Source: Silanimonas sp044377035 (GTDB taxonomy: Bacteria; Pseudomonadota; Gammaproteobacteria; Xanthomonadales; Xanthomonadaceae). From it: a stretch of DNA of 64,000 nucleotides. Location of the stretch: positions 1 to 64,000 of the forward strand of contig NZ_JBILJW010000014.1 in assembly GCF_044377035.1 (NCBI RefSeq), in the 5' to 3' direction. The notes under the pieces were generated by a model. The model was not told where the DNA came from and searched no databases. It was given only the letters and a program-made list of their open reading frames with translations. Positions 54,451 through 62,184 of this stretch are shown piece by piece. The first letter of the stretch is position 1, and each line of letters begins with the position of its first letter. The position numbers and the translations under genes were made by a program.

Positions 54451-54959
54451 TCAGCGGGGGTCGGGCGTGTACCAGAGGTGGGGAGCGGGGGGGGATTCAT
54501 GGGCATGGCCGGCACGCAACGGGACGGCGCGGCGTCGGCCACCCAGCGTCGCCAGAACCCCAGCGGCAGGGCTTCGCCGCGGGGCGGGTGCGGCAGCATC
54601 ACCAGGGAGCGCTCGAGCTCGTCGTGGCCGCCGGCGGGCAGCTGGTCGATCAGGGTCTCGAGCAGGGCACTGAACCGGGCGCCGAGGATCGGGTCCGGCA
54701 GGTCCTGTTTCTCCAGCGGGCGGGCGAGCGACTCGGCCAGCAGCAGTGCGGTGTCGACGGCGGGGCTGCGGCCAAGCGCGTGCAGGCCATGCACGAGGGG
54801 CCCCAGCTCTTCGCGGATCTGGGCGACGGCATTGATGTCCCAGCCGGTGCGCCGCGCACGACGCACGCGGCGTTCCAGCAGCCGGCAGCGATGGCGCAGC
54901 ACGGGCGCGAGGTCTTCGGCCGCGATTCGGCCGGCTTCTAGGGCGGCGGCAACGGACAC
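54451..54959 (-). CDS. Helical protein of unknown function; 3' end depends on an 8-C run
   Basis: About 150 residues of good coding sequence: SVAAALEAGRIAAEDLAP, RHRCRLLERRVRRARRTG, then LGPLVHGLHALGRSPAVDTALLLAESLARPLEKQ, an all-helical, possibly Hpt- or TPR-like fold with no motif recognised. In the given sequence the frame runs on into the EAL gene (fused protein of 869 residues). At 54487-54494 there is a run of eight C (minus strand); with nine, the protein would instead end APHLWYTPDPR and stop at 54451, just before the promoter-like hexamer. Coordinates given assume that second reading. Confidence 0.5.
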
Positions 54960-55032
54960 GGGCGGCGGGCTCCAAGGGGTGCCCTCATTGTTGGTCGCCC
55001 CCCGGAACGCGGCAATCCGCGTTCATCAAGAT

Positions 55033-55626
55033 TCACACTTGTGACGCGGTTCGCGTTTTGTTTTCTTGTCTTTTGCTGAAGCCGCGGACCAGCCGCCAGC
55101 CCAAGTAGAGCCCGCCGGCCGTGAAAACGAGCAGCAGCGCGGCTGCCAGGACCGGCGCGAGCAGGGTCAGGGTCAGGCCGCCGACGGCCACGGCGTCCTC
55201 CGTGCCCGAGGCCACCCAGTTGGAGACCGGTTCCGGCGAGGCGTTGATGGCCACGCGGGTGCTGCTCTTTAGCGTGTGGGTGGAGAGCGCCGCGGCACCG
55301 CCGAGGGCGGCTGCGGCGACGCTCCATTCGCCATCCGGCGCGAACGCGGCCGAGGCCAGGAAAGCGCCGGCCGGCACGCGGGCGAGCGTGTTCACGAGGT
55401 CCCAGGCGGAGTCGACGCCGGGGATCTTGTCGGCGAAGAACTCGACCACGGCGAGGGCGCCGGCCGTGCCCAGCACCCACGGAGAGGTGACGACGTCCAT
55501 CCCGGCGGGCAGGGCCACCCAGCCGAGCAGGGCGGCGATGCCGACGCCGAACACGGTGAGGTAGGCGCGGACGCCGGCCAGGCAGGCGAGGGCGAGGCCA
55601 AGGGCGAACAGGGGCGCTTCGGGCAT
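55033..55626 (-). CDS. DUF4126 family membrane protein
   Basis: 197 residues with five or six hydrophobic helices. Family features are the start LFALGLALACLAGVRAYLTVF, the segment VVEFFADKIPGVDSAWDLVNTLARVPAGAFLA and THTLKSSTRVAINASPEPVSNW. Function unknown. Single gene, with a gap of 73 bases to the signalling operon on the left. Confidence 0.85.
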   Translation of the reverse strand: MPEAPLFALGLALACLAGVRAYLTVFGVGIAALLGWVALPAGMDVVTSPWVLGTAGALAVVEFFADKIPGVDSAWDLVNTLARVPAGAFLASAAFAPDGEWSVAAAALGGAAALSTHTLKSSTRVAINASPEPVSNWVASGTEDAVAVGGLTLTLLAPVLAAALLLVFTAGGLYLGWRLVRGFSKRQENKTRTASQV

Positions 55627-55677
55627 GGCGGCACTCCACGGGGCGGCGGGGGACGGCCGGAGTATGGAAGTGATCGC

Positions 55678-55707
55678 TTGACCCTGCCTGAAGGGGGCCG
55701 CTATACC
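55678..55707 (+). promoter_or_regulatory. Promoter of the DUF6776/bactofilin operon
   Basis: TTGACC (55678-55683), an 18-base spacer and TATACC (55702-55707). The predicted start site is about 20 bases before the GTG at 55734. Confidence 0.6.
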
Positions 55708-55733
55708 GGTCGCCCCCGTGCCGGATCCGAGCC

Positions 55734-56459
55734 GTGAGCCACCAACGCGACGACGATTCCCGCTTCATCGTGGTGCCCCGCCGCGCTTCCGACCGCTTGC
55801 GCCGCTGGGCCGTGCTCGTCGGTTGGCCGCTGTCGCTGCTGGCGCTGTGGGCTTGGATGGCCTGGCGCGCCGAGCCGGCCCTCACGGACCTGCGGGCCGA
55901 GCACGGCGAGTTGCTGAAGGTGCACGCCGAGGCGCGTGCCGAACTGGTAACCGCCAGGCAGCAGGTCGCGACGCTGTCGCGCTCCGAGCAGATCAGCCGC
56001 GCGGCGAACCTCGAGGTGCAGGAGACCCTGGCCGAGCGCGACGAGGAGATCGCCGCCCTGCGCGCCGACGTGGCCTTCTATGAACGACTGGTGGGCGCCA
56101 CCGGGCAACGCCGTGGCCTCTCGGTGCACGCAGCCGAGTTCCAGCCGGAAGCTGGCGGCAGCTGGCGCTACACCCTGACCTTGACGCAGAACCTCAATCG
56201 CGGCGCGATCAGCGCCGGACGCCTGCGATTCGCCGTGGAAGGCGTGGCCGGTGGGGCCCTGAAAACCGTCGACTGGGACACGTTGCGGCAGGCCGACAAG
56301 GCCCCGGGGCAGGCGTATTCTTTCCGCTACTTCCAGAAGCTCGAAGGCAGCATCGTGCTGCCGGCTGGCTTCACCCCGCAGCGCGTCCGTGTGACCCTGG
56401 ACGGCGGCGGTGGCCCGATCGACGCCACCCTGCCCTGGCAGGGCGGCGCGGCCCCCTGA
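55734..56459 (+). CDS. DUF6776-like membrane-anchored coiled-coil protein
   Basis: 241 residues starting with GTG. One membrane helix (about 26-46, AVLVGWPLSLLALWAWMAW), a coiled coil (about 50-115, rich in E, R, A and L) and a C-terminal beta domain (SWRYTLTLTQNLNRGAISAGRLRFAVEG ... FRYFQKLEGSIVLPAGFTPQRVRVTL). Matches the family now called DUF6776, commonly found beside bactofilin and erpA in gammaproteobacteria. It may link the cell envelope to the bactofilin polymer; that is a guess from context. Bactofilin follows at 21 bases. Confidence 0.8.
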   Translation: MSHQRDDDSRFIVVPRRASDRLRRWAVLVGWPLSLLALWAWMAWRAEPALTDLRAEHGELLKVHAEARAELVTARQQVATLSRSEQISRAANLEVQETLAERDEEIAALRADVAFYERLVGATGQRRGLSVHAAEFQPEAGGSWRYTLTLTQNLNRGAISAGRLRFAVEGVAGGALKTVDWDTLRQADKAPGQAYSFRYFQKLEGSIVLPAGFTPQRVRVTLDGGGGPIDATLPWQGGAAP

Positions 56460-56480
56460 TTCCCCCCAAAGGATCGTCCC

Positions 56481-56945
56481 ATGCTCGGTTTCGGTGATTC
56501 CAAGGCCCGCGCGCCCCGCGCCGGCGGCAGTGTCGACACGCTCATCGGCCCGCAGGTGGTGCTGCGCGGCGACGTGCAGTTCGCCGGTGGCCTGTACCTC
56601 GAAGGCCAGCTGATCGGTCGCGCGCTGGCCGAGGCCGGCGCCGAGGCGACGATCACCGTGGCAGCCCGGGGGCGCGTCGAGGGCGAGCTGCATGCGCCGG
56701 TGATCGTCATCAACGGCTTCGTGAAGGGCGACGTGCACGCCTTCGAACGCCTCGAGCTGGGCCCGGAAGCCCGCGTCGAGGGCAACCTCCATTACGCCGT
56801 CATCGAGATGGCCGCCGGTGCCGCGGTGACGGGGCAGCTCGTGCATGTCGCGGCCAAGGGCGCCGTGGTGCCCGTGGATTCAGTCGGCGGCAAGCCAGCC
56901 TCGTCGCCCCGCACCACCGCCGAGCGCGAAGCGACGCCGGCCTGA
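56481..56945 (+). CDS. Bactofilin (polymer-forming cytoskeletal protein)
   Basis: 154 residues. A beta-helical core (about 20-120) with repeats typical of DUF583: DTLIGPQVVLRGDVQFAGGLYLEGQLIG, ARGRVEGELHAPVIVINGFVKGDVHAFERLELGPEARVEGNLHYAVIEMA. Short unstructured ends rich in K, R, S and P, as in other bactofilins. Bactofilins form filaments without nucleotide and help place peptidoglycan synthesis, stalks or motility machines. Second gene of its operon, 41 bases before erpA. Confidence 0.93.
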   Translation: MLGFGDSKARAPRAGGSVDTLIGPQVVLRGDVQFAGGLYLEGQLIGRALAEAGAEATITVAARGRVEGELHAPVIVINGFVKGDVHAFERLELGPEARVEGNLHYAVIEMAAGAAVTGQLVHVAAKGAVVPVDSVGGKPASSPRTTAEREATPA

Positions 56946-56986
56946 CGGGCGACGTGCTTGAATCCGACGTCGCCGAACGCCACCTC

Positions 56987-57349
56987 ATGCCCATGACCAC
57001 GCCCAGCTACCAGGATCTCGATGCCCCCTTGGGCTTCACGCCGGCCGCCGCGGCCAAGGTCGCCGCGCTGATCGCTGACGAGGGCAATGCCGAACTGAAG
57101 CTGCGCGTCTACATCACCGGCGGCGGCTGCTCGGGCTTCCAATACGGCTTCGAGTTCGACGAGGCCAGCAACGAGGACGACGTTGCCGTGCACCGCGATG
57201 GCGTCACCCTCGTCGTCGACCCGCTGAGCCTGCAGTACCTGATGGGCGCCGAGGTCGACTACCGCGAAAGCCTCGCGGGGTCGCAGTTCGTCATCCGCAA
57301 CCCGAACGCCAAGACCACCTGCGGCTGCGGCAGCAGCTTCTCGGTGTGA
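56987..57349 (+). CDS. erpA: Iron-sulfur cluster insertion protein ErpA
   Basis: A-type Fe-S carrier of 120 residues that passes clusters to apo-proteins such as IspG. The three ligands are in GGGCSGFQYGF and TTCGCGSSF near the C-terminus. ATG 56987 or the ATG at 56993 begins the conserved part; the GTG at 56954 would add eleven unrelated residues. Its stop overlaps the nudC start (GTGTGA). Confidence 0.95.
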   Translation: MPMTTPSYQDLDAPLGFTPAAAAKVAALIADEGNAELKLRVYITGGGCSGFQYGFEFDEASNEDDVAVHRDGVTLVVDPLSLQYLMGAEVDYRESLAGSQFVIRNPNAKTTCGCGSSFSV

Positions 57350-58239
57350 GCCTCTCGGGCTTCGCTTTCGTCGACGGCGGCTTCGACCGCGCCGCACACC
57401 TTCGCTCCTCCACCGAGGCCCTCGACGCCGCTTGGCCCGAAGCCAGGGTGCTGCGCCTCGACGCCGAATCGCGCAGCCTCGAGGAGGGCGAGTTCGCCGA
57501 TTGGCCCCACGGCGAAGCCTTGGCCAGCGAGCGCCCCGAGGATGCGGCCTTCATCGGTCTGGTCGACGGCATGCCCTGTTTCGCCTGGGAGCGTCTGGCC
57601 GAAGGCGCCCCCACCGTCGACCTGCGCCGCGCCGGCCTGCAGTGGCCGGGCCGCGAGGCCGCCCTGTTCGCGGCGGCCGCAGGCCTGTTGAACTGGCAGC
57701 GTCGCGCGCGCTTCTGCGGTGCCTGCGGCGGCGCCGTCGAGCGTCGGCAGGCGGGTTGGTCGGCGCGCTGCCCCGCTTGCGGCCTCGAGGCCTACCCACG
57801 CACCGACCCCGCCATCATCGTGGCGGTCAGCTCCGGTGATCGGCTCCTGCTTGGGCGGCAGCGCAGCTGGCCCCCGGGCCGCTGGTCGGTGGTGGCCGGC
57901 TTCGTCGAGCCCGGCGAGTCCCTGGCCCAAGCCGTGCGCCGCGAGGTCTTCGAGGAAACCCGCGTCGAGGTGGGCGCCGTGCGCTACGCCGGCGACCAGC
58001 CCTGGCCCTTTCCGATGGCGCTGATGCTCGGCTTCCATGCCGAAGCCGCGGCCGATGCCCCTGCGCCGGAGGTGGACGATGAACTCGAGGCCGCGCGCTG
58101 GTTCTCCCGCGAGGAGGTTGCCGCCGGACTCGCGGCGGGCGACACGCCGCGCGGCGCCGAGCCGCCGCCGCTGGCGTTCGCGCCCCGGCTCTCGATCGCC
58201 CGCGCCCTGATCGAAGCCTGGGCCGACGGCACGGCCTGA
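57346..58239 (+). CDS. nudC: NAD(H) pyrophosphatase / RNA deNADding enzyme NudC
   Basis: 297 residues. Zinc ribbon CGACGG ... CPACG (about 125-145), Nudix box GFVEPGESLAQAVRREVFEET and the NudC-specific QPWPFPMALM after it. NudC cleaves NAD(H) to NMN and AMP and removes NAD caps from RNA. GTG start overlaps the erpA stop by four bases. With rppH, this window encodes two RNA 5'-end processing Nudix enzymes. Confidence 0.95.
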   Translation: MSLSGFAFVDGGFDRAAHLRSSTEALDAAWPEARVLRLDAESRSLEEGEFADWPHGEALASERPEDAAFIGLVDGMPCFAWERLAEGAPTVDLRRAGLQWPGREAALFAAAAGLLNWQRRARFCGACGGAVERRQAGWSARCPACGLEAYPRTDPAIIVAVSSGDRLLLGRQRSWPPGRWSVVAGFVEPGESLAQAVRREVFEETRVEVGAVRYAGDQPWPFPMALMLGFHAEAAADAPAPEVDDELEAARWFSREEVAAGLAAGDTPRGAEPPPLAFAPRLSIARALIEAWADGTA

Positions 58240-58271
58240 GGCCACCGCACGAGCCCTTCGCGCCCGCGCGC

Positions 58272-58277
58272 TAGACT
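58272..58277 (+). promoter_or_regulatory. Candidate -10 element of ampE
   Basis: TAGACT, 33 bases before the start codon, in the 71-base gap after nudC. No convincing -35. Confidence 0.35.
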
Positions 58278-58310
58278 CCCCCTCCGCACGCGCCGTCGCC
58301 TCAAGACCGG

Positions 58311-59183
58311 ATGTCCATCACCCTCGTCGCCGTCATCGCCGCCCTGCTGCTCGGCCATTTCGCCAAGCCGCTGGCCGCGCTTCGCCACCACGATGGCTTC
58401 GTCGCCTGGTTGGGCGTGCTGGGCGCCGAGGGCGGCAGCCTGCGTCGCGCCGCGCTCTGGTTCGGCCTCGGCCTGCCGCTGGTCCTGCTCGCCGCGCTGC
58501 AGTGGTGGCTCTCGGGCTGGGCCTACGGCCTGCCGAGCCTGCTGCTCGGCATCGCGGCGGTGTTCTACGCCTGGGGCCCGCGCGATCTTGATCTCGATGT
58601 CGAAGCGGTCATCGAAGCCGACGGCACCGAGGCCCGGCGCGAGGCGGCCAAGCCGCTGTTCCCGCAGCGCGACGATGCGGTCATCGAGGGCGGCCCTCTG
58701 GTGGAAGCAGTCTTCCGCTGCGCTTTGTGGCGCTGGTTCGGGCCGCTGTTCTGGTTCTTCGTGCTCGGGCCGGTCGGCGCGGTCGGCTACCGGCTGGTGG
58801 CGCTGTCGGCGCAGGGCGCGGCGCAGCAGCGCCTGCCGGAAGCCCAGCGCGGCACCGCGAGCGTCCTGCTCGGCGTGCTCGATTGGCCGGTGGCGCAGTT
58901 GATGACGCTGACGCTCGCGCTGGCCGCGGATTTCGACGCGGTGATCGGCGCCTGGCGTCGCTGGCATGCCGACGGCGTGCGTCTCGGCCTTGGGCACCTG
59001 GAAGCCGCCGCGCGGGTGAGCGTGGCCGTCGAACTCGCCGAGGAAGAGGCCTATGCGGCTGATGGCCCGGCGCAGGCCCCCGCGCTGCTGGAACTGCGCG
59101 ATGCGATGAGCCTCGTGTGGCGCATCCTGGTGATCTGGATGGGCGTGCTGGCGCTGTTCGTCGTGGCGGGGTTTGTCGGGTAG
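58311..59183 (+). CDS. ampE: AmpE-like membrane protein
   Basis: 290 residues, inner membrane. Helices at about 4-20, 48-66, 70-86, 145-165 and 265-288. The middle is a CobD/CbiB-like core with AVFRCALWRWFGPLFWFFVLGPVGAVGYRLVALSAQ and GVLDWPVAQLMTLTLALAADFDAV, as in AmpE, which works with AmpD in sensing cell-wall fragments and beta-lactamase control. ampD is not nearby. Alternative: a general CobD-like protein. Confidence 0.85.
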   Translation: MSITLVAVIAALLLGHFAKPLAALRHHDGFVAWLGVLGAEGGSLRRAALWFGLGLPLVLLAALQWWLSGWAYGLPSLLLGIAAVFYAWGPRDLDLDVEAVIEADGTEARREAAKPLFPQRDDAVIEGGPLVEAVFRCALWRWFGPLFWFFVLGPVGAVGYRLVALSAQGAAQQRLPEAQRGTASVLLGVLDWPVAQLMTLTLALAADFDAVIGAWRRWHADGVRLGLGHLEAAARVSVAVELAEEEAYAADGPAQAPALLELRDAMSLVWRILVIWMGVLALFVVAGFVG

Positions 59184-59553
59184 CGGCCCGACACCGACGC
59201 CGTGGCGCCTGCCTCGCGTGATGGCGGGCCGCTTTCCGCGGACCCGGGGCGGTCCTGCCCCGAGCCGCGCGCTCGCCATCCATGGCTCGCTGGTCGCTGG
59301 CCCGCCATCCCTCGAGCGCGGCGCTCCTCCGCATTCGCCGCGAACCCGATGCGCCGTCGCGAGGCCGGCATGCGAGGCGAATAAGGAGCCCCGGCCGATC
59401 GACCAGACGCAAGCCGCGAAGCGGTGGCGCAGGGATGCGCCATCCGGCCGAGGGTCAGGATGACCCCTTCGGCCGGACCGTCGGGTTTCTTGCCTCGAAA
59501 GTCACGGGGCGGGCCAGCCGCGCATGCCGGCCTCGCGATCGGGCAGCGGGCCG
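59184..59553. repeat. Gene-free 370-bp region with inverted repeats and hairpins
   Basis: No plausible gene on either strand. It holds (a) an 11-bp inverted repeat GATGGCGGGCC at 59220-59230 and 59299-59309 with a GGGGC/GCCCC hairpin inside; (b) a perfect 18-bp inverted repeat TCGCGAGGCCGGCATGCG at 59357-59374 and 59521-59538, 146 bases apart; (c) inside that, two adjacent hairpins with near-identical loops: TGGCGC-AGGGAT-GCGCCA and GGGTC-AGGAT-GACCC. It looks like a short repeated element or a structured RNA, between ampE and the convergent LplT-PlsC gene. Confidence 0.65.
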
Positions 59554-61470
59554 TTATGCCGAATCACCGCGCAGCGCGCGCACCTTTTCCTCGAGCAGGG
59601 CCGCAGTGGCGGTCTCGCCCGGCACCGCCGTTGTCGCCTCGATGCCGATCGCGGCGCGGAAGCGGCGCGGGAGGCGCATGCGGCCCATCGCGGTGTCGCG
59701 GCGGCTGAACAGGCTGCCCCAGAGGTTCTTCAGCGCCATCGGCACCACCGGCACCGCGCGACGGGCGAGGATTTTCTCGACGCCGGGGCGGAACGTCGCG
59801 ATCTCGCCGTCCTTCGTCAGCCCGCCCTCGGGGAAGATGCCGACGAGCTCGCCGTTCGCGAGCGCCGCGTCGATGCGGTCGAAGGCGCGCTGCATCAGTT
59901 CGGGGTCCTCCTTGCTTCCTGCGATGGGGATCGCACCCGCCGCGCGGAACACCCAGTTCATGACCGGAATGCGGAAGATCTTGTAGTACATGACGAACTT
60001 CACCGGGCGCGGGATGGCGCCGGCCAGCAGCAGGGCGTCCATGTAGCCGACGTGGTTGCAGACCACGAGAGCCGCGCCTTCGTCGGGGATGTTCTCCTCG
60101 ATGCCCTTGGTGTCGATGCGGTACATGGCGAGCGTCGCCAGCCACACCAGGAAGCGCATCAGGAACTCGGGCACGAGGCTGAAGATGTAGATCGCCACGA
60201 CCGCGTTCAGCGCCGCGGTGACCAGGAAGAGCTCGGGGATCGACAGGCCCACCGGGCCAAGCAGCAACACCGCGAGCCCCGCTGCGATCACGATGAAGAG
60301 GGCGTTGACGATGTTGTTGGCCGCAATGACGCGCGAGAGCTGCTCGCGCGGCGCGCGTTGCTGCACCAAGGCGAACAGCGGCACGATGAAGAAGCCGCCG
60401 AAGACGCCGATCAGCGCGAGGTCGATGGCGATGCGCACGCTGCCTTCGGCCGCCAGGAAGCCGCGCCAGTCGAGCGCGCTGGCGCTTCCGGCTGCGACCT
60501 CGAGGGCGTGCGCGCTGGCCTGCGGCTGGGCCAGCCACAGGTCGACGCCGAACACCGTCATGCCGATGGCGCCCAGCGGCACGAGGCCGATCTCGACGGT
60601 GCGGCGCGACAGCGTTTCGCACAGCAGTGACCCGAGCCCGATACCCAGCGAGAACAGCGTCAGCAGCAGCGGGATCACCGTCGCATCGCCGCCGAGCACA
60701 TCGAGGGCGTACTTCGGCAACTGTGCGAGGAACAGCGCGCCGAAGAAGAAGAACCAGCTGATGCCGAGCACCGAGTTCAGCACCGCGCGCTGGCCCTTCA
60801 GCGTGGCCAGCGTCGAGAGCGTGGCGCGCAGCGGGTTGCGGTCGATGGTGAGGTCGGGTGCGGTGGCCGGGGCTTCGGGGACGAAGCGCGCGGCGACATA
60901 GCCGGCGACGGCGATGGCGATGACCGCCAGCGAGGCGAGGAAGGGGCCCTGTTCGTACTCGCTGATCAGCACGCCGCCGAAGATCGTGCCGACCAGGATG
61001 GCGAGGAAGGTGCCCGTCTCGACGAGGCCGTTGCCGCCGGTGAGCTCTTCGGGTTTCAGGGCCTGCGGCAGGATCGCGTACTTGATCGGTCCGAACAGGG
61101 TGCTCTGCGCGCCGAGCAGGAACAGCACGCCGAGCAGGAAGGGCAGCGAATCGAGCCAGAAGCCGACGGCCGCGAGCACGGCGATGACGATCTCCAGCAG
61201 CTTGATGCGGCGGATCGAGCGCGCCTTCTCGTACTTCTCGGCCCATTGACCGGCGGTGGCCGAGAACAGGAAGAAGGGGAGGATGAACAGCGCGCTGGCG
61301 AGGTTCGCCCACAGACTGCGCTCGTCGCTGCTCAGCCCCACCGCCTTGACGGTGACGAGGATGACCAGCGCCTGCTTGAAGACGTTGTCGTTGAACGCAC
61401 CCAGCGACTGCGCGAGGAAGAACGGGGCGAAGCGGCGTTGGGAAAGCAGTGCGAACTGGCTGTGCGACAT
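59554..61470 (-). CDS. Fused lysophospholipid transporter (LplT/MFS) and PlsC-type acyltransferase
   Basis: 638 residues. The N-terminal ~410 residues are a 12-helix MFS permease of the LplT type (FLAQSLGAFNDNVFKQALVIL, then FGPIKYAILPQ); the C-terminal ~210 are a lysophospholipid acyltransferase with NHVGYMDALL (H-x4-D) and FPEGG. It should flip lysophospholipid inward and re-acylate it. In E. coli the acyltransferase belongs to Aas, fused to an acyl-ACP synthetase; here the synthetase part is absent. ATG 61470 follows CGGAG; the longer open frame upstream is not conserved. Confidence 0.92.
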   Translation of the reverse strand: MSHSQFALLSQRRFAPFFLAQSLGAFNDNVFKQALVILVTVKAVGLSSDERSLWANLASALFILPFFLFSATAGQWAEKYEKARSIRRIKLLEIVIAVLAAVGFWLDSLPFLLGVLFLLGAQSTLFGPIKYAILPQALKPEELTGGNGLVETGTFLAILVGTIFGGVLISEYEQGPFLASLAVIAIAVAGYVAARFVPEAPATAPDLTIDRNPLRATLSTLATLKGQRAVLNSVLGISWFFFFGALFLAQLPKYALDVLGGDATVIPLLLTLFSLGIGLGSLLCETLSRRTVEIGLVPLGAIGMTVFGVDLWLAQPQASAHALEVAAGSASALDWRGFLAAEGSVRIAIDLALIGVFGGFFIVPLFALVQQRAPREQLSRVIAANNIVNALFIVIAAGLAVLLLGPVGLSIPELFLVTAALNAVVAIYIFSLVPEFLMRFLVWLATLAMYRIDTKGIEENIPDEGAALVVCNHVGYMDALLLAGAIPRPVKFVMYYKIFRIPVMNWVFRAAGAIPIAGSKEDPELMQRAFDRIDAALANGELVGIFPEGGLTKDGEIATFRPGVEKILARRAVPVVPMALKNLWGSLFSRRDTAMGRMRLPRRFRAAIGIEATTAVPGETATAALLEEKVRALRGDSA

Positions 61471-61514
61471 GGCGGGCTCCGAGGGCCCGCAGAACGTAGC
61501 AAACCTGCGAGGGC

Positions 61515-62159
61515 TCAGGGCTTGGGCAGCACCGGGGCGCTGGCGGCGAACGTGGGGCGCATCGAGAAACGCGCCAGCCAGGTCGCGAGAAGCGGGGCCT
61601 GCGCGCGCCACGGGCGGTGGGGCAGGCGGAAGTCGATCCACTCCAGCGCGCTGCCGACGGCAAGATCCGCCAGGGTGACGTCATCGCCTTCGAAGAACGC
61701 CGGCGGGGCATCGCTGGCTGCGCGGGCGGCGAGGTGGCGTTCGAGCTCGCCAACGGCGCCGTCGATCTTCAGCCACTGCCAGTCCATCCACGCGGTGCTG
61801 CGCTGCTCGGCCGTGCGGCCGGGCCACACGGATTCGAGCCGGACCAGCACGGCGGCATCGAGCAGGCCGTCGGCGAGCGCTTCGAGGCGCTTCACGCGCA
61901 TGCGTGCCGCGAAGTCCTCGGGAAGCAACCGCGGGCCGGGCTGTGCGTCGAGCCACTCGCAAATGACGGGCGAATCGAACCAGGCCTCGCCGTCGTCGGT
62001 GACGAGGCAGGGCACCTTGCGCAGCGGATTCAGCGCGGCGACCGGGCTGGCCGGGTCGAGCACGTCGACTTCGACGAGCTCGAGTTCCAGACCTTTCTCG
62101 GCGGCGAGCGCGCGCGCCTTGCGGGCGAAGGGCGAGGGCAGGGAGCAGAACAGCTTCAT
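61515..62159 (-). CDS. Glutathione S-transferase-like protein
   Basis: 214 residues. N-terminal thioredoxin-like domain (MKLFCSLPSPFARKARALAAEKGLELELVEVDVLDP, cis-Pro in RKVPCLV, glutathione site FDSPVICEWLD) and an all-helical C-terminal domain (LADLAVGSALEWIDFR). Cys5 takes the place of the usual Ser/Tyr/Cys in SPFARK-type (YfcF/YibF-like) GSTs. Substrate unknown. CGGAGG ribosome site before ATG 62159; 26 bases after purD. Confidence 0.9.
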   Translation of the reverse strand: MKLFCSLPSPFARKARALAAEKGLELELVEVDVLDPASPVAALNPLRKVPCLVTDDGEAWFDSPVICEWLDAQPGPRLLPEDFAARMRVKRLEALADGLLDAAVLVRLESVWPGRTAEQRSTAWMDWQWLKIDGAVGELERHLAARAASDAPPAFFEGDDVTLADLAVGSALEWIDFRLPHRPWRAQAPLLATWLARFSMRPTFAASAPVLPKP

Positions 62160-62184
62160 GGTCGCCTCCGGTGCTGGGTGGGAA

